Shown here: one piece after another, positions 10,001-17,204 of the stretch
How the letters are laid out: each line of letters opens with the position of its first letter
Position numbering within the stretch: position 1 is the first letter of the stretch
DNA from: Streptomyces vietnamensis
Lineage (GTDB): Bacteria > Actinomycetota > Actinomycetes > Streptomycetales > Streptomycetaceae
Reading direction: 5' to 3'
NCBI RefSeq assembly: GCF_000830005.1
Contig: NZ_CP010408.1
Span: 62,001 to 126,000 of the forward strand
DNA: 64,000 nt
Notes under the pieces: generated by a model
The model's database searches: none
What the model was told of the DNA's origin: nothing
The model's input: the letters and a program-made list of their open reading frames with translations, nothing else
Translations under genes and position numbers: made by a program

Positions 10001-10538
10001 GGGCGGCGATGTCCTTCCATCGCGGGCCGCTGCCGAGGTACTGCTCCGCCAGGTCCCAGGGGAGTTCGGAGTCTCCGGTGACGGTGTGGGTGGGCCAGGT
10101 GTCCTGTTCCGCCGCGGCTGCGGGGGCGGTCGCCATGCTGCTGGTGCCCGTGGTCTGTACGGCGGTCGCCGTGACGGCCGGGCCGGTGGCGGCCGAGGCG
10201 GTGGTGGGGGCGAGCAGCACGAGGCCGCCGATGAGGAGGCCGGCGAAGGACTGCATCCCGCCGAGGCCCTTGATCCGCCGGGCCTTGCGGCCGCGGAGCA
10301 TCGCGACGGTCTCGACGAGGGCGGAGAAGGTGAAGGCGGCCCAGGCGATCCAGCCGATGGTCGTGAGCACCGTGAAGAACAGCCGGCCGTCGTCCTGCTG
10401 GGTCAGCAGGTCCCATCCGCCGGCGAGGTCGGTGGGCTGGTGGCCGATGGCCAGCAGGACGAGGGGGATGCCGGCGATGAGTGCGGCCAGGACGGCGAGG
10501 CCGAGCAGGGCGCGGAGCAGGCGTAGGTGGGTGCTCAT
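7095..10538 (-). CDS. Large membrane LysM-BTAD protein, last gene of Tad operon
   Basis: A 1147-residue protein. Hydrophobic segments at ~8-32, ~52-77 and ~95-118 anchor the N-terminus. Two LysM peptidoglycan-binding domains follow: W-P-T-H-T-V-T-G-D-S-E-L-P at ~133-185 and H-V-T-V-R-P-G-D-S-L-W-T-I-A at ~255-310. After a Pro/Ala/Thr-rich linker comes another membrane segment (~394-417), then a cytoplasmic-type region and a C-terminal BTAD-like domain with a winged-helix front (~890-1147; A-L-W-P-G near its middle). BTAD domains usually occur in SARP/AfsR-type transcriptional activators. The mix of wall-binding and regulator-like parts in one membrane protein is typical of genes at the end of Streptomyces Tad clusters; its job, perhaps sensing or anchoring the pilus, is not established. 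It starts 7 bases after the upstream stop. Confidence 0.85.
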   Translation of the reverse strand: MSTHLRLLRALLGLAVLAALIAGIPLVLLAIGHQPTDLAGGWDLLTQQDDGRLFFTVLTTIGWIAWAAFTFSALVETVAMLRGRKARRIKGLGGMQSFAGLLIGGLVLLAPTTASAATGPAVTATAVQTTGTSSMATAPAAAAEQDTWPTHTVTGDSELPWDLAEQYLGSGPRWKDIAALNPSIPQLAAGDQFLPKGAVIRLPADANIAQPATPATTPTQTAPETAPPAQQPEQAGPADTKPAPTQAEHVTVRPGDSLWTIADDHGNPEDWPKIFEANKGTPLPGGGTFDNPNLIVPGQKLTLPTATAPAPAPDTRPTPGTKTPPKPDTSKDTPTPTAPAPAPSKPSTPAPAASTPAPAASRPSTTPTTAAPTPAQDGQKADTTQQTQDADEALAPAAVWMGAGALAAALISTITTRRILQQRRRRPGRRIPMPTGSAAATEQGLRSAQHPTGFDLLDATLRTLALNLAEADRDLPVVTAVVLHENKVELHLDQDTAPMKPFSGTAGRTDLWTCTASNPDLADHDALQGADAPYPALVSLGWDGAGRLVLVDLEYIGVLHLDGDADHTRHVLQAIAVELASTPLPGHLEITALADTTPGLDDAAPERVARTSALADALADLASHTADQRRALAALGAPTLRTARLQEDAGGSWTPHILLAAELPEGTETEELFDLITAEPRVAGAVVTSSENASLAPDEGWTLHCTGPDETIVLPGSGLPIKLQGLTDSHFADAIELLTLSASTADVPARDEWLDDLLLDDPEEEPEEGDQQRLEQEDSAEDPGENSDDEGAPAPEPPADADEDGMPAEYADIEREELETAQGETTEPTQETEAAPLPASAPVPATTDPAAAAAGLTKETPNPAKAGSAAGNPIPAPLPAPGPASTTDGVEESYDTAPAVLLLGPVVIEGVAGRIDSNRRSAAVELVSYLVLNPGADHHAIDDALWPGRLVNKQMRNAVISRTRSWLGKNSDSEAYFPRVQDTSDSRYRLAAAVTCDWRSFQFHARIGLARHDEDGDLSLRRALALVRGRPFAAIDPQRYAWAEPVVQEMVSAIADVAYELSTRRREASDYTGALWAAHQGLLAAEENELLHRQVFLAHHGAGDVDALREAAARLARINEGLGGGVDMEAETAQLLSTLLPKPVILR

Positions 10539-10545
10539 GGGGTGG

Positions 10546-11004
10546 TCAGCCTCCGGCTTGGGTGTGCAGTCGGGCGTGTGCCGTGCCGGACACGCTGATC
10601 GTCGACCTGCCTACGAACTGTGCGCACAGCGTGTTGTAGGTGTCGTGGACGGTGACTTCGAGGCGCTGGCCGCCGTCTGTGATGGTCACGTTGCCGCTGG
10701 CGTTCTGGGCGGCGAGGTAGTCCTGGGCGGCGGCGACGGCGGCGTCTGGGTCCACCGTGATGTCGGTGCCCTGGACGGCGGCGGGGACGTTGAGCTGTTG
10801 GCCGGCCGCGCGGGCGGCCTCCTGTGCGAGTCCGGTTGCGCGGTTGGTGGCGTTGAGGGCTCCGCCGCCGTCGACCAGCAGTCCCATGAGCATGATGATG
10901 CCGATGGCGCTCAGCGCGTAGAACGGGGACAGCGAGCCCCGGTCGCGGCCGTGGCGGATCCGGTGCCGCAGGCGGGTGATGTGGCAGGTGAGGGCGGTGG
11001 TCAC
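10546..11004 (-). CDS. TadG-like pilus assembly protein
   Basis: 152 residues from GTG at 11004, which overlaps the upstream stop in a GTGA. The N-terminal region D-R-G-S-L-S-P-F-Y-A-L-S-A-I-G-I-I-M-L-M-G-L is the TadE/TadG-type membrane segment with a Gly/Ser prepilin-like cleavage context, followed by D-G-G-G-A-L-N-A-T-N-R-A-T. The rest is an extracytoplasmic beta-rich domain. It is shorter than full TadG proteins and lacks a von Willebrand domain. Expected role: minor pseudopilin in the Tad (tight adherence) pilus. Confidence 0.8.
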   Translation of the reverse strand: MTTALTCHITRLRHRIRHGRDRGSLSPFYALSAIGIIMLMGLLVDGGGALNATNRATGLAQEAARAAGQQLNVPAAVQGTDITVDPDAAVAAAQDYLAAQNASGNVTITDGGQRLEVTVHDTYNTLCAQFVGRSTISVSGTAHARLHTQAGG

Positions 11005-11444
11005 GGGCGGCTCCTGTAGGAGTCGATCGGGCTGGTCCACGACGACCGGAGCGTGCGGGATCCGGGAAGTCCGGGCAGCCCGATCTCGCCGAGCGGGGCC
11101 GTGCAGGTGACGGTGGCCCTGACGGTGGCCTCCTGGCCGATGTCGAGGCCGTACCCGGAGGTGTCGACCGAGACGCTGGAGGCGGCGCAGTGGATTCCCT
11201 CGCCGGTGAGGCTGCGGTTCGCGGCCGCTGCCCCGGCGGCCTGCGCTGCGCCTGCTTCGAGTTCGAGGGAGGCGGCGCGGGCGGCCGCGCGGGCGGCGCC
11301 GTCCACGGCGCCGGAGGCGTCGGTGACCCTGCCGAACGCGATCATGAGGAGCATGAGGGCGATGATGGCTGGGGCGAGGATGACGGTCTCGACGGAGTAG
11401 CTGCCCCGGTCCTCGCGCCAGTTGTGGCGTCGGGCCCGCCTCAC
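11001..11444 (-). CDS. TadE-like minor pseudopilin
   Basis: 147 residues. I choose GTG at 11444, which overlaps the stop of the preceding gene by 4 bases (GTGA); the frame continues open upstream but only as a shadow. D-R-G-S-Y-S-V-E-T-V-I-L-A-P-A-I-I-A-L-M is the conserved TadE cleavage and membrane motif with the Glu five residues after the cleaved Gly. The C-terminal part has two Cys residues that may pair outside the membrane. Part of the same translationally coupled set of pseudopilins. Confidence 0.85.
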   Translation of the reverse strand: MRRARRHNWREDRGSYSVETVILAPAIIALMLLMIAFGRVTDASGAVDGAARAAARAASLELEAGAAQAAGAAAANRSLTGEGIHCAASSVSVDTSGYGLDIGQEATVRATVTCTAPLGEIGLPGLPGSRTLRSSWTSPIDSYRSRP

Positions 11445-11863
11445 TGGGCTGTGACCCAGCGTTCGACGGGGGCCTGGGCGCTCTGGACGACGTCGAGTTC
11501 GAGGCCGGGGACGAGGGTGGCGACGGTGCCTCGGACGGTGATGCGGATCTGTTCTGGTCCGCTGCCGTCGGCGGAGACGGTCGCCCCGCGGACGGTGGCG
11601 TACTTCGTGAGGAGTTCCTGGGCCTGGGCGACGCCGTCGCCGGGGCCGGCGCCGAGCTGGCGTCCGGCTTCGACTCCCTGGGTGGCGGCGGAGCGGGCGA
11701 CGGAGCGGGCGTAGAAGTACATGCCGGTCTGGATCGCGGCGAAGACCAGGAACAGCACGACGACAGCGAGGACGGCCAGCTCGACGCTGCCCGAGCCTCG
11801 GTCGCCTTCGTTCCGCAGGCGTGCGCGGAGGCGCTGCCACCGGTTGCTGGCCTGGTCTTTCAC
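11441..11863 (-). CDS. TadE-like minor pseudopilin
   Basis: 140 residues from a GTG preceded by AGGAGGAAGG. After a basic cytoplasmic stretch comes D-R-G-S-G-S-V-E-L-A-V-L-A-V-V-V-L-F-L-V, the TadE signature with a prepilin-type site and conserved Glu. The remainder forms a periplasmic-type (outer-face) domain. It is the first of three consecutive pseudopilin genes. Confidence 0.87.
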   Translation of the reverse strand: MKDQASNRWQRLRARLRNEGDRGSGSVELAVLAVVVLFLVFAAIQTGMYFYARSVARSAATQGVEAGRQLGAGPGDGVAQAQELLTKYATVRGATVSADGSGPEQIRITVRGTVATLVPGLELDVVQSAQAPVERWVTAQ

Positions 11864-11890
11864 GCCGTTTCCTTCCTCCTGGTGGTGGGT

Positions 11891-12076
11891 TCAGCCGCTG
11901 ATGAGCGGGATCTTGGCGTCGGTGAAGGTCTTGATCGCGGCGACGACGGCGATCGCGATGGCGATGACGACGCCGGCGATGACGGCGAGCTCGGCCGAGC
12001 TCTGGCCGGCGTCGCCGCCCTTCTTCAGGCGCTCCCAGCGGGCGGCGAGGACGGTGGTCAGGACGCGGATGTGCAT
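11891..12076 (-). CDS. Flp-family type IVb major pilin
   Basis: 61 residues, the usual size. A strong AAGGAG precedes the ATG. The basic leader R-W-E-R-L-K-K-G-G-D-A-G ends at a likely prepilin-peptidase site before Q-S-S-A-E-L-A-V-I-A-G-V-V-I-A-I-A, with Glu at mature position 5 and a single hydrophobic helix. This is the expected structural subunit of the Tad pilus. No prepilin peptidase (TadV) gene is visible in the window, so processing must rely on one encoded elsewhere. Confidence 0.85.
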   Translation of the reverse strand: MHIRVLTTVLAARWERLKKGGDAGQSSAELAVIAGVVIAIAIAVVAAIKTFTDAKIPLISG

Positions 12077-12094
12077 GGGGTTCTCCTTTTTGAT

Positions 12095-12985
12095 CTAGCC
12101 GTTGAACATGCTGACGACGGGCGGCAGCACGACGAAGACGAGCATGAGCAGCACGGCGAAGGTCACCGGCAGCACCATCGACGTGCTCGCTTCGTTGGCC
12201 TGGGCCTTGGCGTCGGCGAGGATCGCGACGCGCAGTTGGCGGGCCTGGGCCTGGAGGGTGGTGTAGACGGCGGCGCCGTCGCCCGCGAGGGCGAGGGTGT
12301 CGGCGGGGCGGGTGAGTTCGGGGATGTCGAGGTCCTCGCCGAGTTGCTTGAGGGCGTCCCAGACGGTGACGCCGGCGAGGTCGGCCTCGTAGAACGCCTG
12401 CCGCATCCGTTCGAAGATCCAGCCGTCGCCCACGTCGGCGGTGTCGGTCAGGGCCTGGGCGGCGCCGCTGTTGGCGATGCGGGCCAGGGCGACGCGGTCG
12501 AGGTAGGAGGCGGCGGCGTGCCGGACGACGAGGCGGGCTGCTGCGGCCTCTTTGCGGACTTCCTGTCCGGGCCAGAGCCAGAACAGGGCGCCCAGGCCGA
12601 GGCCGGCGGCGGCGGGCATCACGAACGGCAGGGTGACCCCCAGCATTGCCAGGAGCTCGCCGGCCAGCTGGGGCAGGACCAGCCCGTAGAGGGCGAAGAG
12701 GGCTCTCTTGCCGAGGTGTTCGGCCGGGCTGATCCGCAGCAGGTTCAGGTCCCGGACGGGCAGGGTGATCCGCTCGCCGAAGGCGCCGAGGAGGCGGGTG
12801 CCGACCTTCTCGGGCAGGGATCCGGTGGTGGTGGCGGTGGTTTTGGGCTGGCGGGCGATGTGGTCGGCGTCGAGCCGGTCGAGGACGGAGGCGAGGTCGG
12901 GTCGTGCCGGCCACAGGGCGCGGATGGCCAGGCCGGCGAAGGCTCCGGCGGCCGCGGCGGGCAGGACCGCTTCCATGGGGATCAT
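12095..12985 (-). CDS. tadC: TadC, type II secretion F-domain membrane protein
   Basis: 296 residues with an N-terminal helix, a central pair of helices (~100-145) and a C-terminal helix ending F-V-V-L-P-P-V-V-S-M-F. The cytoplasmic stretch between is the GspF/T2SF fold typical of TadB and TadC platform proteins, which form the inner-membrane base of the pilus together with the TadA ATPase. ATG at 12985 overlaps the TadB stop (ATGA). Confidence 0.88.
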   Translation of the reverse strand: MIPMEAVLPAAAAGAFAGLAIRALWPARPDLASVLDRLDADHIARQPKTTATTTGSLPEKVGTRLLGAFGERITLPVRDLNLLRISPAEHLGKRALFALYGLVLPQLAGELLAMLGVTLPFVMPAAAGLGLGALFWLWPGQEVRKEAAAARLVVRHAAASYLDRVALARIANSGAAQALTDTADVGDGWIFERMRQAFYEADLAGVTVWDALKQLGEDLDIPELTRPADTLALAGDGAAVYTTLQAQARQLRVAILADAKAQANEASTSMVLPVTFAVLLMLVFVVLPPVVSMFNG

Positions 12986-13902
12986 CGGACGGCTCCTGTC
13001 ACGGTGGCCGGCTCGGCCTGGGGCAGGGGGTTGAGCAGGCGGGGGTCCGGCTTGGTGGCGGCGGCCCGGCGCAGCCAGGACAGCGTCCAGGCGAAGAGGC
13101 CGCCGAGGACGGCGAGGGCCAGCTGCCCGGGCGGGGACTGGTACCAGGCGGACCAGGCCTCGTTGAGCATGGAGGCGACGAAGACGATGCAGATCACGAT
13201 GGACACGATCCTGCTGGACTTGCGGATCTTGGCGCGGTCGGACTCGATGTCGCGGGCATCGGCGGCCTGCTGGTGGATCGTCACCGCGAGCGCTTCCAGT
13301 GCCGTGCTCAGGCCGGGGCCCATGTTCGCCGCGTGCGACTGGAAGAGCAGCGCGACGTGGTCCACGACCCCGTCGCCGAGTTCGTCCGCGAACAGGGCGA
13401 ACGCCTGCTTCGCGTCCATGCCGGAGCGCAGCCGCTCATCCAGTGCACGAACGTTGGCGGCGATGGGTGCGGGGGCGTTGCGGGCGCTGGCGCGGATGGT
13501 CTGGACGAGGCTGATACCCCCGGTGTGGATGCCGGCCAGGCCGTTGAGCCACTGGCCGATCGCCTCCAGGCGCTCGATGCGCTGCTCGGCCGCCGTCCCG
13601 GGGTTGAGCAGGAAGGGGAAGCCGAGAACCGCCGCGCCTGCGAGAACACCGTGGACGGGCCATCCCGTCCACGCCCAGACCACGAGGACGGTGATGCCGG
13701 CGGTAGTGACCAGGGTGCGCCAGCGGCGCTGCCATGCCTCGGGCAGGCCGGCCTTCGCCGCTTGGATCCGGTTGGCGCGGCGGGAGGCGGGCTTCGCCGG
13801 GTCCACGGCGCGGCCGCGCCACTCGCGTACGGCGGCCAGAGCAGCAAGGACCGTGACGAGGGCGCACAGCGCGGCAACAAGGGCGAGCTGGGACGAGTTC
13901 AC
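12982..13902 (-). CDS. tadB: TadB, type II secretion F-domain membrane protein
   Basis: 306 residues. It has an N-terminal helix, two helices at ~62-105, the T2SF cytoplasmic domain with T-G-G-I-S-L-V-Q-T-I-R-A-S-A, and two C-terminal helices (V-S-I-V-I-C-I-V-F-V-A-S-M and L-A-L-A-V-L-G-G-L-F-A-W). Together with TadC it makes the membrane platform. The GTG start at 13902 overlaps the stop of the tiny ORF upstream by 4 bases. Confidence 0.88.
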   Translation of the reverse strand: MNSSQLALVAALCALVTVLAALAAVREWRGRAVDPAKPASRRANRIQAAKAGLPEAWQRRWRTLVTTAGITVLVVWAWTGWPVHGVLAGAAVLGFPFLLNPGTAAEQRIERLEAIGQWLNGLAGIHTGGISLVQTIRASARNAPAPIAANVRALDERLRSGMDAKQAFALFADELGDGVVDHVALLFQSHAANMGPGLSTALEALAVTIHQQAADARDIESDRAKIRKSSRIVSIVICIVFVASMLNEAWSAWYQSPPGQLALAVLGGLFAWTLSWLRRAAATKPDPRLLNPLPQAEPATVTGAVR

Positions 13903-14042
13903 CGGGCCTCCCGGGCCTGTGCGGTCATCGGCTGAGGAGCCGCCGGCGCAGGAGACTGCCGAGGGCCACGGCTGTCCCCGTGGCGACGGCTGCGACGCGG
14001 GCGGGTCTCCTCACCGGTCCTCCCGTGCAGGGGGCGGTTCAC
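13899..14042 (-). CDS. Tiny ORF bridging tadA and tadB
   Basis: 47 residues. Its GTG at 14042 overlaps the tadA stop in a GTGA, and its TGA overlaps the tadB GTG in another GTGA, so it exactly fills the gap with coupling signals at both ends. The peptide is very basic in the middle (R-P-R-R-S-R-R-H) and Pro/Ala-rich at the end, with no known match. It may act only to carry ribosomes from tadA to tadB. A competing 29-codon ORF in another frame (13925-14014) has a GGGAGG site and a hydrophobic core. Confidence 0.5.
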   Translation of the reverse strand: MNRPLHGRTGEETRPRRSRRHGDSRGPRQSPAPAAPQPMTAQAREAR

Positions 14043-15610
14043 CGTGGCCCCACCAGCTGCAGAGACGGGCCCCAGGCGGTCTCGGGGCTGTGGGTCAGCC
14101 ATCTGCGGTCGAAGGAGCCGGTGCGCTCCAGGACGTCCAGGAACGAGGGCATGTTGCGGTACACGGCGCGGGGCTCGCCCCCGTGGGGGGCGAAGATTTC
14201 GCTGGTGGTGGGGCGGCCGCCTTCGCCGACGACGTCGTGGACCTCGTACACGTGGCTGACGAATCGGTGCTTGCGGCCGCCGATCGCGGTCTCGTCGAGG
14301 TAGGTGAGGTAGACGACCACGTCGATCGCGGAGGCGATCAGGTGGTTCGCGGCTTCGGTCTGCATGCCGGCCTCGGTGCACAGCTGCACCAGGCGGGAGA
14401 TGATCGCGTGCGGGCGGCGGACATGCAGGGTGCACATCGAGCCGGAGCCGCCCGCCGACATGGCCTGGAGCATGGGCAGGACCTCGGTGGAGCGGACTTC
14501 GCCGACGATCACCCGGTTGACGTTGTAGCGCAGGGCGGTGGGGAACATGTCGCCGATGGTGACCTCGCCTGCGGCGCTGCCGCCGCGGACCTCGCCGTTG
14601 GACTGGCGGGCCTCGAACGCGAACGTCAGTGGACCCGGCTTGTCCGCGGGCCCGGGCTCGTCGAGGTAGAGCTCGCGGTCGGACTCCAGGGTGGCGATGC
14701 GTTCCCCGGGCGGGATCTCCCGGCCGAGGGCGCGCAGCAGGCTGGTTTTGCCGGCGCCCATGTCGCCCACGACCAAAATGTTGAGCTTGGCCTGGACGCA
14801 GGCCAGAAGGAATGCCCTGATGAGGGGGTTGATGGAGCCCCACTGGACGAGCTCGTCGATGCCGTGCTGGCGGATGCGGTGCTTTCGGATCACCACCGAC
14901 GGGCGGGTGGTGAGCAGGCTCGCGGTGACGCGGGAGCCGTCGGGCATGCGGAAGCCGACCATGGGGGTGGCCTGGGTCAGGGCGCGTTCGCCGTGTCCGG
15001 ACAGGCCGGCCATCCGGTTGACCCAGGCGATCAGTTCCTCGTGCGAGTCGGCGACCCGTTCGATGGTGCGGCGGGGCCGGTCGTAGTACTCGATGTGGGC
15101 GCGGAGCCCGTCGACCATGACGTCCTCGACGCCCTGCTCGTCGAGGAGGCCCTGGAGGCGGCCGCCGCGGAACATCGCGTCGAACACCGCCGCTCCGACG
15201 GCGTGCTCTTCATCCGCCGACAGTGCGGGGTTGCCGTGCGCGTACTTCGTGGCCCACTGCGCGACCGTCTTCGTCACCATGGAGCGGGCCTGGGCCCGGC
15301 GGTCGTCCTCTTCCAGCAGGCGGCTGGGATCGTGTGCGGACAGCTCGGCGGACACCTCGGCCTGCAGCGCCTCGATCACCTCCCAGCCCACCGGAAGCTG
15401 GCCGGGCAACCCGGCCAGCTTCGGAATCGCGGCCGGGCCGGCGGCCGTCGCCGGATGGTGGGGAGCGGGCGTGACGGGGGCCGGCGTGAGTGCTGCTGCG
15501 GGCTGGGGGATCCGGGTCGGGCCGATGCGGCCGGCGAGCAGTCCGGCGATGTCGGCGGGGCCGTGCGCGGCCGGGCTGTCGGGGCGCTGCTGGGTGTCAG
15601 CCACGGGCAC
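14039..15610 (-). CDS. tadA: TadA/CpaF secretion ATPase
   Basis: 523 residues. The Walker A motif V-G-D-M-G-A-G-K-T-S-L-L is near residue 280, an Asp-box-like T-L-E-S-D-R-E-L-Y follows, and Walker B/His-box segments I-V-G-E-V-R-S-T-E-V and S-T-L-type G-S-M-C-T-L-H-V-R-R-P are present. This is the hexameric type II/IV secretion ATPase that powers assembly of the Tad pilus. The first ~90 residues are Pro/Ala-rich and variable. The GTG start overlaps the end of the TadZ-like gene. Confidence 0.93.
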   Translation of the reverse strand: MPVADTQQRPDSPAAHGPADIAGLLAGRIGPTRIPQPAAALTPAPVTPAPHHPATAAGPAAIPKLAGLPGQLPVGWEVIEALQAEVSAELSAHDPSRLLEEDDRRAQARSMVTKTVAQWATKYAHGNPALSADEEHAVGAAVFDAMFRGGRLQGLLDEQGVEDVMVDGLRAHIEYYDRPRRTIERVADSHEELIAWVNRMAGLSGHGERALTQATPMVGFRMPDGSRVTASLLTTRPSVVIRKHRIRQHGIDELVQWGSINPLIRAFLLACVQAKLNILVVGDMGAGKTSLLRALGREIPPGERIATLESDRELYLDEPGPADKPGPLTFAFEARQSNGEVRGGSAAGEVTIGDMFPTALRYNVNRVIVGEVRSTEVLPMLQAMSAGGSGSMCTLHVRRPHAIISRLVQLCTEAGMQTEAANHLIASAIDVVVYLTYLDETAIGGRKHRFVSHVYEVHDVVGEGGRPTTSEIFAPHGGEPRAVYRNMPSFLDVLERTGSFDRRWLTHSPETAWGPSLQLVGPR

Positions 15611-16475
15611 CTGCCCCCTGGTTCAGTCGCTGAAGGACCCCGGCGAGCTGCGGGGCCGCTGGTGCCGGGAGGGCGGCCGGGTACTTCTGGTGCAGGGCCC
15701 GGCGCGAGGCGGCCGCCTGCAGGTGGCCCAGCGCGGTGCGGGCGGAGTTCAAGAGCGCGGACTTCTTCAGCGTCCGCGGGGCGCGCCCGGTGCCAGCGAG
15801 GTAGGCGGCGGTGTCCGGTTCCCAGGGCAGTGCGGCCATGACGGGGAGCCGGAGTGCTTCGGAGACTTCGTGCGCACGCCGGGGGCCGTCTTCGATGAGG
15901 AGGACGCCCAGGGCGTCCGCGCCGGTACCGCGGTCGGTGAGCTCGTTGCGCAGCGGTCCGGTCATGTGCCGGGCCAGGGCGAGGGAGTGCTCGGTGGCGC
16001 GTACGACGAGCAGGACCAGGTCCGCGCCGTGAAGGAGCGGTGCGGGTGTGAGGGTGGGGTGCAGGTGGCCGGATTCCAGGGCCAGGCGGCCGGCGTCGAT
16101 GACGACGTCGTAGCCGCCCTCGTCCGACAGCACGCGCATGACCTGAGCCAGCGCGGGCCAGGTCCGCGCCAGGGCCGGTGCCTGGGCAGGGTCAGTCAGG
16201 CCGGGCAGGACCTGGCGATGGCCGGACTCGTCGAGGCGGACGAGGTGGCTGGCGAAGGCCTGGGCGAGGGCGTCCTCGCCCGCGCGCTCGGCGGCGGCGA
16301 GGTGGTAGAGGCCGGTCCCGGCGGTGATCTGGGCCTGGAAGAGCCCCGCTCTTATGGTGCCGCCGGCCGGGTCGCATTCGGCCAGCAGCGAGGGGCGCGT
16401 GGAGGACAGGGTCATGGCGAGGGCGCTGGTGGTGACGCCGCACGACTTCGCGCTCACCAGCGCGGTGACGGTCAC
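15597..16475 (-). CDS. TadZ/CpaE-like ParA-family protein
   Basis: 292 residues with a ParA/MinD fold: N-terminal T-A-L-V-S-A-K-S-C-G-V-T-T-S-A-L-A replaces the deviant Walker A box, keeping one Lys and the T-T but losing the usual K-G-G-x-G-K-T, then L-L-A-E-C-D-P-A-G-G and Y-D-V-V-I-D-A-G. The weak P-loop suggests poor or no ATP hydrolysis, as is known for some TadZ proteins, which place the pilus machine at a cell site. Coupled to the SAF gene upstream by GTGA and overlapping tadA downstream. Confidence 0.8.
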   Translation of the reverse strand: MTVTALVSAKSCGVTTSALAMTLSSTRPSLLAECDPAGGTIRAGLFQAQITAGTGLYHLAAAERAGEDALAQAFASHLVRLDESGHRQVLPGLTDPAQAPALARTWPALAQVMRVLSDEGGYDVVIDAGRLALESGHLHPTLTPAPLLHGADLVLLVVRATEHSLALARHMTGPLRNELTDRGTGADALGVLLIEDGPRRAHEVSEALRLPVMAALPWEPDTAAYLAGTGRAPRTLKKSALLNSARTALGHLQAAASRRALHQKYPAALPAPAAPQLAGVLQRLNQGAGARG

Positions 16476-17164
16476 GATCCGCTCCGGACGTCGCGGACCA
16501 GGGCCACCCGGCCGGACGAGGCGCGGGTGGCCAGCAGCGGTCCGTCGGAGGGGGCGACCGCGAGGTTGACGACGACGGCGCCGGAGGCGTCGGGCCGGCT
16601 GACGGAGACCACGACCGCCTTGACCGACGTGGGCGGGGCCTCAGCCCCGTCCTTGCCGGTCGGCTGCTCGCCCTGGCCGGGGACCGTGACGGCGAGGACC
16701 TTGTCGCCGGGGACGAGGGAGCCGGCGGGGGCCTGGCCGCGCTTGACCTGGACGCCGACCTGCTGCTTGTCGTCGCCGAGGCCGGTACCGGGCTGGAGCT
16801 GGGCGGCGACCAGCAGGCTGCCCTTGCGCAGGTCGACGGCGGGGCGCTTGCCCACGACCAGGGCGCGGTCGGTGGCGGGCATCGGGGTCAGGGCCGCATC
16901 CGCGGAGACCTCGGCGACGACGATGTCGGCGTCCGTGAGCGGCTGTCCGGCCGGGACGTCGTTGGCGATGGCCAGCACCTTCGTACGGTCGCCGACGGCG
17001 GACACGGCGGCGGCCGCGCCGAGGGCGGCCGCGACGGCCAGCACGGTGCTCAGCGCGGCCGCGGCATACCGGCGCTGCTTCTTCACCGGTGCCGCGGTGG
17101 TGATGGGGAGTTCGGTGCGCGGACCGGCCGGACGCGGCACCGGCGGGGCGGCGGGGGATTCCAT
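16472..17164 (-). CDS. SAF-domain protein (CpaB/RcpC-like)
   Basis: 230 residues: a Pro-rich cytoplasmic start, one membrane segment (~32-55), then a SAF domain at ~62-125 (V-L-A-I-A-N-D-V-P-A-G-Q-P-L-T-D-A-D-I) on the outer face. Proteins of this kind (CpaB/RcpC/FlgA-related) accompany Tad pili and may bind glycan or guide the pilus through the wall. It is the third gene of the operon, immediately before the TadZ-like gene. Confidence 0.8.
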   Translation of the reverse strand: MESPAAPPVPRPAGPRTELPITTAAPVKKQRRYAAAALSTVLAVAAALGAAAAVSAVGDRTKVLAIANDVPAGQPLTDADIVVAEVSADAALTPMPATDRALVVGKRPAVDLRKGSLLVAAQLQPGTGLGDDKQQVGVQVKRGQAPAGSLVPGDKVLAVTVPGQGEQPTGKDGAEAPPTSVKAVVVSVSRPDASGAVVVNLAVAPSDGPLLATRASSGRVALVRDVRSGS

Positions 17165-17204
17165 TCGGGTACTGCCTCTCGGGGAAGTGCAAGCAGTGCG
17201 CGGG

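Noticed and set aside
6654..10526. A 1290-codon open frame on the plus strand opposite the LysM-BTAD gene
   Set aside because: It is a GC-rich antisense shadow with Gly/Val-rich low-complexity sequence and no family motifs; the minus strand holds clear domains.
13925..14014. A 29-codon ORF between tadA and tadB with a hydrophobic core
   Set aside because: It has a ribosome site, but the competing 47-codon frame has coupling overlaps at both ends; only one was listed as a gene.
11882..15841. A 1319-codon plus-strand frame across the Tad genes
   Set aside because: It runs antisense through several well-identified coupled genes and has no ribosome binding site.
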